Source: Rhynchopus sp. YZ270_cl-10 (Eukaryota; Euglenozoa; Diplonemea; Diplonemida; Diplonemidae). Taken from it: a stretch of 64,000 bases of DNA. The notes beneath the pieces were generated by a model that saw only the letters and a list, made by a program, of their open reading frames with translations, had not been told where the DNA came from and searched no databases. Shown piece after piece: positions 33,921-44,380 of this stretch (the first letter of the stretch is position 1; each line of letters begins with the position of its first letter). A program made the translations under genes and the position numbers. Location of the stretch: NCBI GenBank assembly GCA_964035575.1, contig OZ037858.1, forward strand, positions 620,001 to 684,000, read 5' to 3'.

Positions 33921-34595
33921 ACCGTGGAAGGGGCTAGCTTTTGATGACCAAAATTTCGCTAAGTGCCCGAAAAATCCCTAAGGAAAAAGTTGGAAAAAAA
34001 GTGTCTCAAAATAGACATCTATTTTTTGGCGTTTTTTGCTACAGCGCTACCAGTAGCGCTGTAGCGCGCTACTTGTAGCGTGTAGCGCGATACTTGTAGC
34101 GCTGGTAGCATTGGTATTTAAACCCACATATTTGCTGGGTAAACGTCCCGAGGCCACAGCGACCGTGGAAGGGGCTAGCTTTTGATGACCAAAATTTCGC
34201 TAAGTGCCCGAAAAATCCCTAAGGAAAAAGTTGGAAAAAAAGTGTCTCAAAATAGACATCTATTTTTTGGCGTTTTTTGCTACAGCGCTACCAGTAGCGC
34301 TGTAGCGCGCTACTTGTAGCGTGTAGCGCGATACTTGTAGCGCTGGTAGCATTGGTATTTAAACCCACATATTTGCTGGGTAAACGTCCCGAGGCCACAG
34401 CGACCGTGGAAGGGGCTAGCTTTTGATGACCAAAATTTCGCTAAGTGCCCGAAAAATCCCTAAGGAAAAAGTTGGAAAAAAAGTGTCTCAAAATAGACAT
34501 CTATTTTTTGGCGTTTTTTGCTACAGCGCTACCAGTAGCGCTGTAGCGCGCTACTTGTAGCGTGTAGCGCGATACTTGTAGCGCTGGTAGCATTG
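33921..34595 (+). repeat. 241-bp tandem repeat, about 2.8 units
   Basis: Units start at 33921, 34162 and 34403 with ACCGTGGAAGGGGCTAGC. Each unit contains CTTGTAGCGCTGGTAGCATTG, which is also the right terminus of the host transposon, so the element end has been tandemly amplified. The last unit stops exactly at the transposon end. Confidence 0.88.
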
Positions 34596-34602
34596 CACCG
34601 TA

Positions 34603-34687
34603 GGTGGGCTGCGTTTGGTAGCCACACGATACGGTTAACGCGTGTATCGCATATACATAGCGTTGTGTGTATCGTATACGAAGACCA
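34603..34687 (+). mobile_element. Family B element B3, second segment
   Basis: Continues B3 from GGTGGGCTGCG to CGAAGACCA. At 34688 a second B copy is inserted on the minus strand; B3 continues at 35503 with TTGTGTGTAACG, the exact sequence that follows GAAGACCA in uninterrupted copies (about 30112). Confidence 0.75.
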
Positions 34688-35502
34688 TTTGAGTTGACGG
34701 TCTTGAAAACACTTCGCTGGCTGGTGTGTCAACCGGTATGTGTATGGTTTGCACGTAACGCTCTACGTATACGATACACACAACGCTATGCATAAGCGAT
34801 ACACGGTTCGTGTGCAGCGTAACGCATGCAACGCAACGCAACCGATGTGTACGTAGCGATCTGTACGAAAGCATGCTACGGGTTTAACGCCATCGCGTTA
34901 ACGCAACACCTGCGCCGCTGTGACACTTCGCTGGCTCGTGTGGTTGTGATAACGGAACGGTCTACACGTGCGTTACACACAATGGTCTTCGTATACGATA
35001 CACACAACGCTATGTATATGCGATACACGCGTTAACCGTATCGTGTGGCTACCAAACGCAGCCCACCTACGGTGGGCTGCTGCAACTCGTGCCGTGTGTG
35101 GCCCATGCATGGTTCTCACAGCTCGCTGGCACGTTTCCCAAGCCGCAAACCCGGTTACCTGCCTGAAAAACCGGGTTTTTGGCCAAAACGCCTGTTTTGC
35201 CTGTAGAACCCTGTAGAAGCCTTAAGAAACACGTGTATAAAAGGGGTACTCGTGACACCCTGGTGTCAGGGTCTCTCACGACTCCCAGCTCAAACTGAGT
35301 TATACACGCCCCAAAAAGTGCCCGATCTTTCCAAAGAAACAGTTTTTTGAGCTGGGCGAAGCTTCTACACCCTGAAAAAAAAACCGGTTTTTGGTCGGAT
35401 CCAGCAGGGGGGGGGGGGAGACTGGGGGGGGGTTACTGCTAGGTCGGTGGGTGGCCGGAACAGCAACCTTTAAAAACTAGAAAACACAAGTGTTTTCTAG
35501 AA
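34688..35502 (-). mobile_element. Family B element B4, full-length, nested in B3
   Basis: 815 bp on the minus strand with both characteristic ends. Comparison with the uninterrupted sequence at about 30112 shows insertion exactly between A and T with no base duplicated or lost. It is nearly identical to the copy 951 bp downstream. Confidence 0.78.
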
Positions 35503-35638
35503 TTGTGTGTAACGCACGTGTAGACCGTTCCGTTATCACAACCACACGAGCCAGCGAAGTGTCACATGTGGAAAATTCCTAATAGGCAGCCTCGGAACAC
35601 TCAAGGGCAGGCTGGTCCCCCCTGGTCCCCCCTTATTA
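35503..35638 (+). mobile_element. Family B element B3, third segment plus spacer
   Basis: Completes B3 to GTGTCACA. It is followed by the same spacer of about 64 bp (AATAGGCAGCCTCGG to CCTTATTA) found at 30183-30246, confirming that the B3-B5 block is a duplicate of the B1-B2 block. Confidence 0.7.
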
Positions 35639-36453
35639 TTTGAGTTGACGGTCTTGAAAACACTTCGCTGGCTGGTGTGTCAACCGGTATGTGTATGGTT
35701 TGCACGTAACGCTCTACGTATACGATACACACAACGCTATGCATAAGCGATACACGGTTCGTGTGCAGCGTAACGCATGCAACGCAACGCAACCGATGTG
35801 TACGTAGCGATCTGTACGAAAGCATGCTACGGGTTTAACGCCATCGCGTTAACGCAACACCTGCGCCGCTGTGACACTTCGCTGGCTCGTGTGGTTGTGA
35901 TAACGGAACGGTCTACACGTGCGTTACACACAATGGTCTTCGTATACGATACACACAACGCTATGTATATGCGATACACGCGTTAACCGTATCGTGTGGC
36001 TACCAAACGCAGCCCACCTACGGTGGGCTGCTGCAACTCGTGCCGTGTGTGGCCCATGCATGGTTCTCACAGCTCGCTGGCACGTTTCCCAAGCCGCAAA
36101 CCCGGTTACCTGCCTGAAAAACCGGGTTTTTGGCCAAAACGCCTGTTTTGCCTGTAGAACCCTGTAGAAGCCTTAAGAAACACGTGTATAAAAGGGGTAC
36201 TCGTGACACCCTGGTGTCAGGGTCTCTCACGACTCCCAGCTCAAACTGAGTTATACACGCCCCAAAAAGTGCCCGATCTTTCCAAAGAAACAGTTTTTTG
36301 AGCTGGGCGAAGCTTCTACACCCTGAAAAAAAAACCGGTTTTTGGTCGGATCCAGCAGGGGGGGGGGGGAGACTGGGGGGGGGTTACTGCTAGGTCGGTG
36401 GGTGGCCGGAACAGCAACCTTTAAAAACTAGAAAACACAAGTGTTTTCTAGAA
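35639..36453 (-). mobile_element. Family B element B5, full-length
   Basis: 815 bp on the minus strand, a near-identical partner of B2 and B4. Its left flank is the duplicated spacer as at B2, but its right flank (TTTTTATTTTCCCCC) differs from that of B2, marking the right border of the duplication. Confidence 0.75.
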
Positions 36454-37158
36454 TTTTTATTTTCCCCCAGGGGGACCAGTGGTCCCCCCTGGTCCCCCCT
36501 GTGGGAAGCCCTGGTGTAGAAGCTTCGCACAGCTGGAAAAACGGTTTCTTTGGAAAGATCGGACACTTTTTGGGGGGTTTACGGCTTAGACGAAGCTGGG
36601 ACCCCTGGCAAACCCTGATTCCAGGGTGTCGCGAGTACCCCTTTTTGCCTTAGCAAAACACGTGTATCTTAAGGCTTCTACAGGGTTCTACAGGCAAAAC
36701 AGGCGTTTTGGCCAAAAACCCGGTTTTTCAGGCAGGTAACCGGGTTTCCGGCTTGGGAAACGTGCCAGCGCGCTGTGAGAACCATGCATGGGCCACACAC
36801 GTCACGAGTTGCAGCAGCCCACCGCAGGTGGGCTGCGTTTGGTAACCACACGTTACGGTTAACGCGTGTATCGCATATGCATAGCGTTGTGTGTATCGTA
36901 TACGAAGACCGTTGTGTGTAACGCACGTGTAGACCGTTCCGTTACCATAACCACACGAGCCAGCGAAGTGTCACAGCGGCGCAGGTGTTGCGTTAACGCG
37001 ATGGCGTTAAACCCGTAGCATGCTTTAGGTGCACACGAACCGTGTATCGCTTATGCATAGCGTTGTGTGTATCGTATACGTAGAGCGTTATGTGCAAACC
37101 ATACACATACCGTTAGAAACACCAGCCAGCGAAGTGTTTTCAAGACCGTCAACTCAAA
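36454..37158 (+). mobile_element. Family B variant with a different 5' hairpin
   Basis: It begins in a T-rich stretch followed by the hairpin CAGGGGGACC-AGT-GGTCCCCC. It shares the A/B core and the B body, then ends with the canonical B terminus (GCGAAGTGTTTTCAAGACCG then TCAACTCAAA) directly against A2. This copy supplies the complete 3' half missing from B1 and B3. Confidence 0.68.
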
Positions 37159-39837
37159 TTCCTTAACACTCGGTGTTAAGGTCTTTAAGGTTGCTGATCA
37201 CCTCCCACCCACCCTCCCACCCCACCCCCCCCCCCAGGGTGGGTTTCGGCCATTTTTTTTCAGGTCTCTAAACGTCCAAAGAGGTCAAAAAAGTGGATTC
37301 TTGGGAAGATAGGAGGTTTTTAGGAGACTTTCTCTGAAGCAAAGACCTCCAAACCCTGACAGACCCTGAAACGAGGGTGTCGCGAGTACCCCTTTTTTAC
37401 ACGTGTTTCTTAAGGGTTCTACAGGGTTCTACAGGCAAAACAGGCGTTTTGGCCGAAAACCCGGTTTTTCAGGCAGGTAACCGGGTTTCCGGCTTGGGAA
37501 ACGTGCCAGCGCGCTGCGAGAACCATGCGTGGGGGTTTGTAACCACTCGTTGCGTTGGTTGCGTTGCGTTCGCTACGTTGCGTACACATAGCTACGTGCA
37601 CACCGGTTACGTTGTGTTGCATGCGTTGCGTTCGTTGTGTAGAGATCGTTATATACAGAGTGCAACGTACGGAGCGGTTGCGTTGCGTTGGTTGTGTTCG
37701 GTTGGTTACGTTCGTTGCGTTCCGATCGTTTCGTACACATCGGTTGCGTTGCGTTCGTTGCGTTGCGTTCGTTGCATACAGATCGTTACGTACTCATCGC
37801 TTGCATTGCGTTGGATGCGTTGCGCTCGGTGCGTTGCGTTGCTTCCGTGTCTTTGGTTCGAGACGTTACGTACCGAACGGTTGCGTTGCGTCGGTTGCAT
37901 TCGTTCCGTTCACATCGTTCCGATCTGAACGGAACGATGTGAACGCAAGAAACGTATCGCATCGGTTGCGTTGGCTTGTGTGCGTTGCAAACCTTTCATA
38001 CATCAACCACACCAGCCAGTGAGTGTTAAGGATTGCCAAAAAAAACTAAATTCCTTAACACTCGGTGTTAAGGTCTTTAAGGTTGCTGATCACCTCCCAC
38101 CCACCCTCCCACCCCACCCCCCCCCCCAGGGTGGGTTTCGGCCATTTTTTTTCAGGTCTCTAAACGTCCAAAGAGGTCAAAAAAGTGGATTCTTGGGAAG
38201 ATAGGAGGTTTTTTTTAGGGTTTGCAAATGAGAAAGACCTCCAAACCCTGACAGACCCTGAAACGAGGGTGTCGCGAGTACCCCTTTTTTACACGTGTTT
38301 CTTAAGGGTTCTACAGGGTTCTACAGGCAAAACAGGCGTTTTGGCCGAAAACCCGGTTTTTCAGGCAGGTAACCGGGTTTCCGGCTTGGGAAACGTGCCA
38401 GCGCGCTGCGAGAACCATGCGTGGGGGTTTGTAACCACTCGTTGCGTTGGTTGCGTTGCGTTCGCTACGTTGCGTACACATAGCTACGTGCACACCGGTT
38501 ACGTTGTGTTGCATGCGTTGCGTTCGTTGTGTAGAGATCGTTATATACAGAGTGCAACGTACGGAGCGGTTGCGTTGCGTTGGTTGTGTTCGGTTGGTTA
38601 CGTTCGTTGCGTTCCGATCGTTTCGTACACATCGGTTGCGTTGCGTTCGTTGCGTTGCGTTCGTTGCATACAGATCGTTACGTACTCATCGCTTGCATTG
38701 CGTTGGATGCGTTGCGCTCGGTGCGTTGCGTTGCTTCCGTGTCTTTGGTTCGAGACGTTACGTACCGAACGGTTGCGTTGCGTCGGTTGCATTCGTTCCG
38801 TTCACATCGTTCCGATCTGAACGGAACGATGTGAACGCAAGAAACGTATCGCATCGGTTGCGTTGGCTTGTGTGCGTTGCAAACCTTTCATACATCAACC
38901 ACACCAGCCAGTGAGTGTTAAGGATTGCCAAAAAAAACTAAATTCCTTAACACTCGGTGTTAAGGTCTTTAAGGTTGCTGATCACCTCCCACCCACCCTC
39001 CCACCCCACCCCCCCCCCCAGGGTGGGTTTCGGCCATTTTTTTTCAGGTCTCTAAACGTCCAAAGAGGTCAAAAAAGTGGATTCTTGGGAAGATAGGAGG
39101 TTTTTTTTAGGGTTTGCAAATGAGAAAGACCTCCAAACCCTGACAGACCCTGAAACGAGGGTGTCGCGAGTACCCCTTTTTTACACGTGTTTCTTAAGGG
39201 TTCTACAGGGTTCTACAGGCAAAACAGGCGTTTTGGCCGAAAACCCGGTTTTTCAGGCAGGTAACCGGGTTTGCGGCTTGGAAAACGTGCCAGCGCGCTG
39301 CGAGAACCATGCGTGGGGGTTTGTAACCGCTCGTTGCGTTGGTTGCGTTGCCTTCGCTACGTTGCGTACACATAGCTACGTGCACACCGGTTACGTTGTG
39401 TTGCATGCGTTGCGTTCGTTGTGTAGAGATCGTTATATACAGAGTGCAACGTACGGAGCGGTTGCGTTGCGTTGGTTGTGTTCGGTTGGTTACGTTCGTT
39501 GCGTTCCGATCGTTTCGTACACATCGGTTGCGTTGCGTTGCATGCGTTGCGTTCGTTGCATACAGATCGTTACGTACTCATCGCTTGCATTGCGTTGGAT
39601 GCGTTGCGTTCGGTGCGTTGCGTTGCTTCCGTGTCTTCGGTTCGAGACGTTACGTACCGAACGGTTGCGTGCGTCGGTTGCATTCGTTCCGTTCACATCG
39701 TTCCGATCTGAACGGAACGAGGTGAACGCAAGAAACGTATCGCATCGGTTGCGTTGGTTGACTTGTGTGCGTTGCAAACCTTTCATACATCAACCACACC
39801 AGCCAGTGAGTGTTAAGGATTGCCAAAAAAAACTAAA
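37159..39837 (+). mobile_element. Family A head-to-tail array, copies A2-A4
   Basis: Three complete A units start at 37159, 38051 and 38943 (892, 892 and 895 bp). Each begins CCTTAACACTCGGTGTTAAGG-type hairpin sequence and ends CTAAA with nothing between units. Copies A2 and A3 look almost identical; A4 carries a few substitutions and small indels, so it is slightly older or exchanged less. Confidence 0.85.
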
Positions 39838-41644
39838 TTCCTTAACACTCGGTGTTAAGGTCTTTAAGGTTGCTGATCACCTCCCACCCACCCTCCCACC
39901 CCACCCCCCCCCCCAGGGTGGGTTTCGGCCATTTTTTTTCAGGTCTCTAAACGTCCAAAGAGGTCAAAAAAGTGGATTCTTGGGAAGATAGGAGGTTTTT
40001 AGGAGACTTTCTCTGAAGCAAAGACCTCCAAACCCTGACAGACCCTGAAACGAGGGTGTCGCGAGTACCCCTTTTTTACATTTAGTTTTTTTTGGCAATC
40101 CTTAACACTCCTGGCTGGTGTGGTTGATAAACGCAACCGAACACCACGAAACGGATCCGCTCTATACGTTACGATCCGTATGCAACCAAAGCATGCAACG
40201 CAACGCAACCGATGCGTACGTTACGATCTGTATGCAACGCACGCAACGCAACCGATGTGTACGTAGCGATCTGTCTGCAACGAACGCAACGCATGCAACG
40301 CAACGCAACCGATGCGTACGTTACGATCTGTATGCAACGAACGCAACGCATGCAACGCAACGCAACCGATGTGTACGTAGCGATCTGTATGCAACGAACG
40401 CAACGTATACAACGCAACGCAACCGATGTGTACGTTACGATCTGTATGCAACGAACGCAACGCAACCGATGTGTACGTAGCGATCTGTCTGCAACGAACG
40501 CAACGCATGCAACACAACGTAACCGATGCATACGTTACGATCTGTATGCAACGAACGCAACGCAACCAACGCAACGAGTGGTTACAAACCCCCACGCATG
40601 GTTCTCACAGCGCGCTGGCACGTTTCCCAAGCCGCAAACCCGGTTAGCTGCCTGAAAAACCGGGTTTTTGGCCAAAACGCCTGTTTTGCCTGTAGAACCC
40701 TGTAGAAGCCTTAAGAAACACGTGTAAAAAAGGGGTACTCGCGACACCCTGGTTTCAGGGTCTGTCAGGGTTTGGAGGTCTTTGCTTCAGAGAAAGTCTC
40801 CTAAAAACCTCCTATCTTCCCAAGAATCCACTTTTTTGACCTCTTTCGAGGTTTAGAGACCTGAAAAAAAATGCCCGAACCCCACCTTGGGGGGGGGGGG
40901 GGGGGGAGGGTGCCTGAGAGGGGGGGTGGGTGGGTGGGTGGGTGGGAGGTGATCAGCAACCTTAAAGACCTTAACACCGAGTGTTAAGGAATACACGTGT
41001 TTCTTAAGGGTTCTACAGGGTTCTACAGGCAAAACAGGCGTTTTGGCCGAAAACCCGGTTTTTCAGGCAGGTAACCGGGTTTCCGGCTTGGGAAACGTGC
41101 CAGCGCGCTGCGAGAACCATGCGTGGGGGTTTGTAACCACTCGTTGCGTTGGTTGCGTTGCGTTCGCTACGTTGCGTACACATAGCTACGTGCACACCGG
41201 TTACGTTGTGTTGCATGCGTTGCGTTCGTTGTGTAGAGATCGTTATATACAGAGTGCAACGTACGGAGCGGTTGCGTTGCGTTGGTTGTGTTCGGTTGGT
41301 TACGTTCGTTGCGTTCCGATCGTTTCGTACACATCGGTTGCGTTGCGTTCGTTGCGTTGCGTTCGTTGCATACAGATCGTTACGTACTCATCGCTTGCAT
41401 TGCGTTGGATGCGTTGCGCTCGGTGCGTTGCGTTGCTTCCGTGTCTTTGGTTCGAGACGTTACGTACCGAACGGTTGCGTTGCGTCGGTTGCATTCGTTC
41501 CGTTCACATCGTTCCGATCTGAACGGAACGATGTGAACGCAAGAAACGTATCGCATCGGTTGCGTTGGCTTGTGTGCGTTGCAAACCTTTCATACATCAA
41601 CCACACCAGCCAGTGAGTGTTAAGGATTGCCAAAAAAAACTAAA
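39838..41644 (+). mobile_element. Family A copy A5, split by an inverted A copy
   Basis: A5 occupies 39838-40079 and 40992-41644. The two parts sum to 895 bp, which is one 892-bp unit plus 3 duplicated bases (ACA at the junctions). The interruption at 40080-40991 is a family A copy in the opposite orientation. Confidence 0.78.
40080..40991 (-). mobile_element. Inverted family A element nested in A5
   Basis: On the minus strand it has the CCTTAACAC hairpin at 40991 and the CTAAA end at 40080. Its central minirepeat region (GCAACGCAACCGATG and relatives on the plus strand) is longer and diverged from the array copies, and its G-run near 40893 is longer. Flanks share ACA or TACA, hinting at a short target duplication here. 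Confidence 0.75.
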
Positions 41645-44380
41645 TTCCTTAACACTCGGTGTTAAGGTCTTTAAGGTTGCTGATCACCTCCCACCCACCC
41701 TCCCACCCCACCCCCCCCCCCAGGGTGGGTTTCGGCCATTTTTTTTCAGGTCTCTAAACGTCCAAAGAGGTCAAAAAAGTGGATTCTTGGGAAGATAGGA
41801 GGTTTTTTTTAGGGTTTGCAAATGAGAAAGACCTCCAAACCCTGACAGACCCTGAAACGAGGGTGTCGCGAGTACCCCTTTTTTACACGTGTTTCTTAAG
41901 GGTTCTACAGGGTTCTACAGGCAAAACAGGCGTTTTGGCCGAAAACCCGGTTTTTCAGGCAGGTAACCGGGTTTCCGGCTTGGGAAACGTGCCAGCGCGC
42001 TGCGAGAACCATGCGTGGGGGTTTGTAACCACTCGTTGCGTTGGTTGCGTTGCGTTCGCTACGTTGCGTACACATAGCTACGTGCACACCGGTTACGTTG
42101 TGTTGCATGCGTTGCGTTCGTTGTGTAGAGATCGTTATATACAGAGTGCAACGTACGGAGCGGTTGCGTTGCGTTGGTTGTGTTCGGTTGGTTACGTTCG
42201 TTGCGTTCCGATCGTTTCGTACACATCGGTTGCGTTGCGTTCGTTGCGTTGCGTTCGTTGCATACAGATCGTTACGTACTCATCGCTTGCATTGCGTTGG
42301 ATGCGTTGCGCTCGGTGCGTTGCGTTGCTTCCGTGTCTTTGGTTCGAGACGTTACGTACCGAACGGTTGCGTTGCGTCGGTTGCATTCGTTCCGTTCACA
42401 TCGTTCCGATCTGAACGGAACGATGTGAACGCAAGAAACGTATCGCATCGGTTGCGTTGGCTTGTGTGCGTTGCAAACCTTTCATACATCAACCACACCA
42501 GCCAGTGAGTGTTAAGGATTGCCAAAAAAAACTAAATTTCCTTAACACTCGGTGTTAAGGTCTTTAAGGTTGCTGATCACCCCACCCACCCACCCCCTCT
42601 AAGGCACCCCCCCGGTCCCCCCCCCCCGGGGTGGGTTTCGGCCATTTTTTTTCAGGTCTCTAAACGTCCAAAGAGGTCAAAAAAGTGGATTCTTGGGAAG
42701 ATAGGAGGTTTTTTTTAGGGTTTGCAAATGAGAAAGACCTCCAAACCCTGACAGACCCTGAAACCAGGGTGTCGCGAGTACCCCTTTTTTACACGTGTTT
42801 CTTAAGGCTTCTACAGGGTTCTACAGGCAAAACCGGTGTTTTGGCCGAAAACCCGGTTTTTCAGGCAGGTGACCGAGTTTGAGGCTTGGGAAACGTGCCA
42901 GAGCGGTGTGAGAACCATGCGTGGCGGTTTGTAACCACTCCTTGCGTTGGTTGCGTTGCCTTCGTTGCGTACATATCGCTACGTGCACACCGGTTACGTT
43001 GTGTTGCATGCGTTGCGTTTGTTGTGTAGAGATCGTTACGTACAGAGCGCAACGTACGGAGCGGTTGCGTTGCGTTTGTTGTGTTCGGTTGGTTACGTTC
43101 GTTGCGTTCCGATCGTTACGTACACATCTGTTGCGTTGCGTTGCATCCGTTACGTTGCGTTCGTTGCATACAGATCGTTACGTACACATCGGGTACGTTG
43201 TGTTGCATGCGTTGCGTTCGTTGTGTAGAGATCGATATATACAGATCGCAACGTACGCATAGGTTGCGTTGTGTTGCACGCGTTGCATTCGTTGCATACA
43301 GAACGCAACGTACACACAGGTTGCGTTGCATCCGTTGCGTTGGTTGTGTTTGTTTCGTTACGTTCGTTGCGTTCTGATCGTTACGTACACATAGGTTGCG
43401 TTGCGTTGCATGCGTTGGTTGCATACGGATCGTAACGAAAAGAGCGGATCCGTTTATCAACCACACCAGCCAGGAGTGTTAAGGATTGCCAAAAAAAACT
43501 AAATCCTTAACACTCTGTGTTAAGGTCTTTAAGGTTGCTTCAACACCACACACCCACCCACACCCCCTCTAAGGCACCCCCCCCCCCCAAGGTGGGTTTC
43601 GGCCATTTTTTTTCAGGTCTCTAAACGTCCAAAGAGGTCAAAAAAGTGGATTCTTGGGAAGATAGGAGGTTTTTTTTAGGGTTTGCAAATGAGAAAGACC
43701 TCCAAACCCTGATAGACCCTGAAACCAGGGTGTCGCGAGTACCCCTTTTTTACACGTGTTTCTTAAGGGTTCTGCAGGGTTCTACAGGCAAAACAGGCGT
43801 TTTGGCCGAAAACCCGGTTTTTCAGGCAGGTAACCGGGTTTGCGGCTTGGGAAACGTGCCAGAGCGGTGTGAGAACCATGCGTGGGGGTTTGTAACCAAT
43901 CGTTGCGTTGGTTGCGTTGCCCTCGTTGCGTACACATCGCTACGTACACACCGGTTACGTTGTGTTGCATGCGTTGCGTTCGTTGTGTAGAGATCGTTAC
44001 GTACAGAGCGTAACGAACAGAGCGGATGCATTGCGTTGGTTGTGTTCGGTTGGTTACGTTCGTTGCGTTCCGATCGTTACGTACACATCTGTTGCGGTGC
44101 GTTGCACGCGTTGCGTTCGTTGTGTAGAGAGCGTTATATACAGAGCGCAACGTACACATAGGTTGCGTTGGTTGCGTTGCATCCGTTACGTTGCGTTCGT
44201 TGCGTTGGGTGCGTTCGGTTGGTTACGTTCGTTGCGTTCTGATCGTAACGTACACATCGGTTGCGTTGCGTTGGTTGCACACGGATCGTAACGTATAGAG
44301 CGGTTCCGTTTCGTTGCGGTCGGTTGCGTTTATCAAACACACCAGCGACGAGTGTTAAGGATTGCCAAAAAAAAACAAAT
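41645..44380 (+). mobile_element. Family A copies A6-A8
   Basis: A6 is 41645-42536 (892 bp, nearly identical to A2 and A3), A7 is 42537-43503 and A8 is 43504-44380. A7 and A8 are more diverged with expanded GTTGCGTT/GATCGTTACGTACAC minirepeats. A8 ends with ACAAA directly against satellite block 2, so the 15.7-kb pile is bounded by satellite on both sides. Confidence 0.8.

Larger units (their letters stand above)
32275..34595. mobile_element. Non-autonomous TIR DNA transposon with 7-bp target duplication
   Basis: 2321 bp. The ends are inverted: CAGTGCTACCAGCGCTACAA at the left and TTGTAGCGCTGGTAGCATTG at the right, one mismatch over 20 bp. CACCGTA flanks both sides (32268-32274 and 34596-34602), and uninterrupted B copies hold it once. 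Subterminal TTGTAGCGCGCTACAA palindromes occur four times near the left end. The interior holds an 8-bp microsatellite, a 27-bp-arm hairpin and a 241-bp tandem repeat at the right. The CAGTG start and subterminal repeats recall hAT elements, but hAT duplications are usually 8 bp, so the superfamily is uncertain. No transposase ORF is seen. Confidence 0.8.

Noticed and set aside
28912-44159. Many 60-300-residue ORFs (CVALRSLRCV- and QRNATDVYV-type)
   Set aside because: Translations of GTTGCGTT minirepeats within family A/B elements on both strands; no domain, no consistent frame.
28695-44380. LTR or other retroelement interpretation of the A/B pile
   Set aside because: No long direct terminal repeats, primer-binding site, polypurine tract or reverse-transcriptase-like ORF; terminal hairpins and inverted ends fit a DNA-based element better.
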